From assembly GCA_000434435.1 (NCBI GenBank), contig FR895522.1, forward strand, positions 1 through 15,386: a DNA stretch of 15,386 nt, given 5' to 3'. A program made the translations under genes and the position numbers. Each line of letters starts with the position of its first letter. The stretch's first letter is position 1. Below the pieces are notes generated by a model. The model ran no database searches and had not been told where the DNA came from. It was given only the letters and a program-made list of their open reading frames with translations. Shown piece by piece: positions 12,792 to 15,386 of this stretch. This DNA is from Firmicutes bacterium CAG:475. Its GTDB lineage: Bacteria > Bacillota > Clostridia > Christensenellales > CAG-917.

Positions 12792-13589
12792 TTATTGAGC
12801 CAAGCCCTTTTGTCTTGCGTATTCCGCCGCGCCGAGTGCGCCCATAAGTTGCGGATCTATGGGAAGATCGATAACCTTGATCTTCAACACTTGCTCTATA
12901 GCTTGTTTGAGTCCGTCGTTCTTTGCGCAGCCGCCCGAAAGCGTGATACTGTCCGTTGCGCCCGCTTTCTTTGCCATGACGAAGCATCTCTTTGCAACCG
13001 ACATCTCGATGCCTGCCGCGATTTCGTCCATAGGCTTGCCTTCACCGACGAGAGAGATAACCTCGGATTCCGCAAAAACGGTGCATTGTGCCGAGATGGG
13101 GATGACGTTCTTCGCTTTGAGCGAGAGCTTTGAAAAATCGCTCAAAGACAACTCGAATGAGCGAGCCATTGCCTCGAAGAAACGTCCCGTACCTGCGGCG
13201 CACTTGTCGTTCATTGCGAAGTTCTTGACGGTGCCGTCCGTGTCAATTGCGATACCCTTGATGTCTTGTCCGCCGATATCGATGATTGCCTTGACGCTCG
13301 GATCGGTGATGTGAACGCCCATAGCGTGACAAGAGATTTCGGAGATGTTCTCGTCTGCCGTTGCGACCTTGTTTCTGCCATAGCCCGTACCGACGAGATA
13401 TGAAAGGTTCTTCACGTCGCCTTTAAGTTCGGGCACTTGCGCCACGACTTCGTTCATAGCCGCTTCCGCAGAGAGAGCGGCGTTGATTTTGCTCTTTATG
13501 GTTGTGTGTGCGAGGACTTTGCCGTTCTCGTCCATTATGACTGCTTTGGTGTAGGTTGAACCTACGTCGCATCCGCCAAAATATTTCAT
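12792..13589 (-). CDS. 2-hydroxyacyl-CoA dehydratase activator (HgdC/BadF-type ATPase)
   Basis: A 265-residue homodimeric ATPase of the ASKHA fold. It injects one electron, driven by ATP hydrolysis, into the dehydratase so that the ketyl-radical dehydration can begin. The phosphate-binding loop GCDVGSTYTK is at 6-15 and the second nucleotide motif IDIGGQD at 103-109. Cys130 (DKCAAGTGRF) and Cys169 (SAQCTVFAESE) match the two cysteines per subunit that hold the shared [4Fe-4S] cluster; their spacing of 39 equals that of Acidaminococcus HgdC (Cys127, Cys166). The ATG at 13589 follows AAGGAG; an upstream in-frame extension is rejected for lack of similarity. It lies 22 bases after a dehydratase subunit. 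Activators of this type serve several hydroxyacyl-CoA substrates, so I give no symbol. Confidence 0.95.
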   Translation of the reverse strand: MKYFGGCDVGSTYTKAVIMDENGKVLAHTTIKSKINAALSAEAAMNEVVAQVPELKGDVKNLSYLVGTGYGRNKVATADENISEISCHAMGVHITDPSVKAIIDIGGQDIKGIAIDTDGTVKNFAMNDKCAAGTGRFFEAMARSFELSLSDFSKLSLKAKNVIPISAQCTVFAESEVISLVGEGKPMDEIAAGIEMSVAKRCFVMAKKAGATDSITLSGGCAKNDGLKQAIEQVLKIKVIDLPIDPQLMGALGAAEYARQKGLAQ

Positions 13590-13611
13590 AGTTCTTTTCT
13601 CCTTTTTATCC

Positions 13612-15156
13612 TTACCATGCTTCCGAATCGTCGAAGTCGAGCAAACTCTCGTCAATCGGCTTTTCTTGCAAAACGGTTGTCATATATTTGTTTACCTGTT
13701 CACGCATATCTCTGCGAGATATGGTTCTTGAATCCATAAGGTCTTGTTGCACCCAGATGAAATTGTAGCCCTTCTCTCTTGCTTGGTCGTCGAAGATACC
13801 GACGAGTCCGTCCATTCCCTTGCACGAAATCTGATCGTACATGATGATGGTGTCGACGTTGTATTCTTCGGCAACTCTCCAACACTCGTTGAGAACGTTT
13901 GCATAGCCGCCTTTTGTATGCGTACGCATCGTTGCGCGCTGGTAGGTCTTTGCGAGGTCTTCAAGAGCATGCTCGTGAGTGTCTGTGCGGAATTTGAGAT
14001 AGGAAATCATGGTCTCCATATCCATAACCACGTTGATGCCCCAGCAGTTTTCAAGCCAGTTTGCAAAAGACGTATAATAGTTTGCAGGGCAGCTCCACAC
14101 GATTGCGCGGTGGCGCATTTCCTTGCTGCACGGCGTCTTCTTTGCATAGGCTTTTTCCATAATCTTGTTGACTTTTTTGTCAACTTTGAGGAAGCGTTTG
14201 TCGTAGCCGCCCGAAAGATGATAGTAATAAAGCCTATAAAGCCAGAACGTAGCGCCCGTCATTTGCGGATATTTGGTCTTGTTGACGTCCCACTTTTTAA
14301 GCTCGAAATCGAGTTGCTTGTTGTAGCTTTCGAGCGCGGCGATAAACGTATCCCAATTCCACTTTTCGCCCGTTTGCTCTTCGACGAATTTGATCATATC
14401 TTTGATTTCGTCGACGGCGTATTTCTGCACGTCCTCGCCCTTGTATCTCAAAGGAACGTTGTACACGTGCGTAGGCAGTTTGAAATATCTGTCCTGGAAG
14501 GTTGTTGTCATGATAGAACCGTCGCAAGGCATATTGCAGGTGATCATGCACTTGCCGAGTTTGGGATAATCGTCTTCGACGCAAACACCCGCTTCCGCGC
14601 TGGGAAGAGGACATACGTCGGCAGGCACGCCGAAGCTCTCGATTGCGTCGAGGTATGGCGGCACGACAAGTTGGTCAACCATGCTTGAAAGGAAGATGGG
14701 CATGGTTTGCATCGGGTACATTTTGAGGTTGGGGAAACCTGCGATAAACTCTGCCGGGATAAGTTCGTCCACGCAAACGAGTTTTTTGCTCTTTTTGTTT
14801 TTGGGGAACATCTTTTCGTCAGCCTCGAACGCGGTGAGAATAAGTCCCGTTGCGTGCTTGACGATCATGTTGAAATGAAGATGCGTCATCAAAAGTTGCG
14901 GTCCGCGCAAGCCTTCGGTGTGACGATCAACAAAAGCGGGCGTAGAAAGATAGGTTGCCATCCAACGATATCTCCAAAGTCCTTTGACAACTGCGACGGG
15001 GTTTTTGAGCACCATCACAATCATGTCTTTCCACGTTACGAGCCAACGCCAATAGTCGACGAGCGTATCTTTAAGTCCGCGCCATTCGCGGTGTTTGAGA
15101 AGCCCGGTTTTATCTTCGTGCAGATTTTTGTATCCGCCGTATTTTTTCTTTGCCAT
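13612..15156 (-). CDS. 2-hydroxyacyl-CoA dehydratase subunit (HgdA/HgdB family), long form
   Basis: A 514-residue subunit of an oxygen-sensitive enzyme that removes water from (R)-2-hydroxyacyl-CoA to give the enoyl-CoA. The family core runs from about 80 to 495. Conserved features are VCPLPSAEAG (181-190), GKCMITCNMPCDGS (201-214), WSCPAN (354-359) and ISCKGMDG (443-450). Cys182, Cys356 and Cys445 are in places where relatives bind a [4Fe-4S] cluster, an assignment that I infer. The N-terminal 75 residues are rich in Trp, Lys and Arg. The chain is longer than typical subunits (roughly 380-480). The ATG at 15156 follows GAGGTGG; the GTG at 15168 is rejected. The upstream subunit gene ends 8 bases away. 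Substrate (glutaryl, lactoyl, phenyllactoyl or other) cannot be told. Confidence 0.9.
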   Translation of the reverse strand: MAKKKYGGYKNLHEDKTGLLKHREWRGLKDTLVDYWRWLVTWKDMIVMVLKNPVAVVKGLWRYRWMATYLSTPAFVDRHTEGLRGPQLLMTHLHFNMIVKHATGLILTAFEADEKMFPKNKKSKKLVCVDELIPAEFIAGFPNLKMYPMQTMPIFLSSMVDQLVVPPYLDAIESFGVPADVCPLPSAEAGVCVEDDYPKLGKCMITCNMPCDGSIMTTTFQDRYFKLPTHVYNVPLRYKGEDVQKYAVDEIKDMIKFVEEQTGEKWNWDTFIAALESYNKQLDFELKKWDVNKTKYPQMTGATFWLYRLYYYHLSGGYDKRFLKVDKKVNKIMEKAYAKKTPCSKEMRHRAIVWSCPANYYTSFANWLENCWGINVVMDMETMISYLKFRTDTHEHALEDLAKTYQRATMRTHTKGGYANVLNECWRVAEEYNVDTIIMYDQISCKGMDGLVGIFDDQAREKGYNFIWVQQDLMDSRTISRRDMREQVNKYMTTVLQEKPIDESLLDFDDSEAW

Positions 15157-15164
15157 AATCCACC

Positions 15165-15386
15165 TCACTTGCTCGCCTTAGCGGCTTTTGCCTTTTGGAT
15201 ATGTTTGATTTCAAGGCTTTCGACAAACGCTTGAATCCTCGTGCGAAGTTGTCCCGACGCGCTCGCCGTGTATTGACGGTCGATTGCGATTGCGGGAATG
15301 CCGAATTCGTTGATCATAATATAAGACGCAAGCGCACGCTCATAGCCCCAATACTCGCAGAACTTGAGCTGCTCGTACACGACGCC
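15165..15386 (-). CDS. 2-hydroxyacyl-CoA dehydratase second subunit, C-terminal fragment
   Basis: The last 73 codons of a gene that continues past the right edge of the window. The fragment contains LKFCEYWGYE, with a cysteine placed as a family cluster ligand. FGIPAIAIDRQY and then SGQLRTRIQAFVESLE follow, the C-terminal signature of 2-hydroxyacyl-CoA dehydratase and benzoyl-CoA reductase subunits. The tail is Lys/Ala-rich. Its TGA stop lies 8 bases before the next subunit gene, whose ribosome binding site overlaps it. It is almost certainly the partner subunit in the heterodimeric dehydratase; no start is visible. Confidence 0.9.
   Translation of the reverse strand, partial: GVVYEQLKFCEYWGYERALASYIMINEFGIPAIAIDRQYTASASGQLRTRIQAFVESLEIKHIQKAKAAKASK

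Noticed and set aside
13744..14688. Long plus-strand open frame (314 codons) opposite the dehydratase subunit
   Set aside because: Shadow of a well-supported gene in the other strand. Its composition is unlike a protein and no start signal is present.

Overview
The window looks like chromosomal DNA of a strictly anaerobic, Gram-positive-type bacterium of the Clostridia. The support is a 2-hydroxyacyl-CoA dehydratase with its ATP-driven activator (oxygen-sensitive radical fermentation), a CwlD-like cell-wall amidase, an ATP-type PEP carboxykinase, class II aldolase, AGGAGG-type ribosome binding sites and sigma-A-like promoters. This placement is inferred from gene content only. Most genes read on the minus strand.

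Layout, left to right. 1-1051: the tail of a hairpin repeat, then fba (minus). 1071-2788: a small multidrug-export family membrane protein (minus), divergent from a TtcA-like tRNA thiolase (plus). 2852-3420: a divergent pair, a zinc-ribbon membrane protein and a 67-residue XRE regulator, sharing a consensus promoter and operator-like half-sites. Two identical terminators close the two plus-strand genes. 3516-8055: a minus-strand block of an unknown 138-residue protein, radC, gltX and a secreted, membrane-anchored subtilase. 8056-8220 is intergenic, with short GC-rich palindromes and no gene that I can see. 8221-10122: an amidase (minus) and a PRC-barrel protein (plus) diverge from a region carrying four symmetrically placed DnaA-box-like 9-mers. 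10123-10567: no gene, but three copies of a long hairpin repeat. 10568-12175: pckA (minus). 12176-12604: no gene; a pckA leader with a 12-bp palindrome and two more hairpin copies. 12605-15386: a minus-strand operon of two dehydratase subunits (one cut by the window edge), the activator and a 58-residue membrane protein.

The most unusual content is the hairpin repeat family, six copies including the one cut at base 1. Each is one long hairpin of about 80-130 nt with stacked stems. Some stems (P2 and the flanking loops) are conserved in sequence. Others (outer P1, middle P3) differ completely between copies yet stay paired. The apical stem carries a 5-nt loop that differs in every copy. Two subtypes show compensatory changes. 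At pckA and at the 58-residue gene, the gene-proximal outer arm is the 3' end of the gene itself, stop codon included. Every copy or cluster lies just downstream of a minus-strand gene, and in that direction the hairpin is followed by a T-rich tract. I can therefore support a structured 3'-end element, perhaps terminator-like or mobile, but I cannot tell which strand acts or whether a protein recognises it.

How the genes fit together: fba and pckA belong to central carbon metabolism, and the dehydratase operon to amino acid or hydroxy-acid fermentation. The remaining genes serve translation (gltX, ttcA-like), cell envelope (amidase, subtilase, small membrane proteins) and DNA functions (radC).
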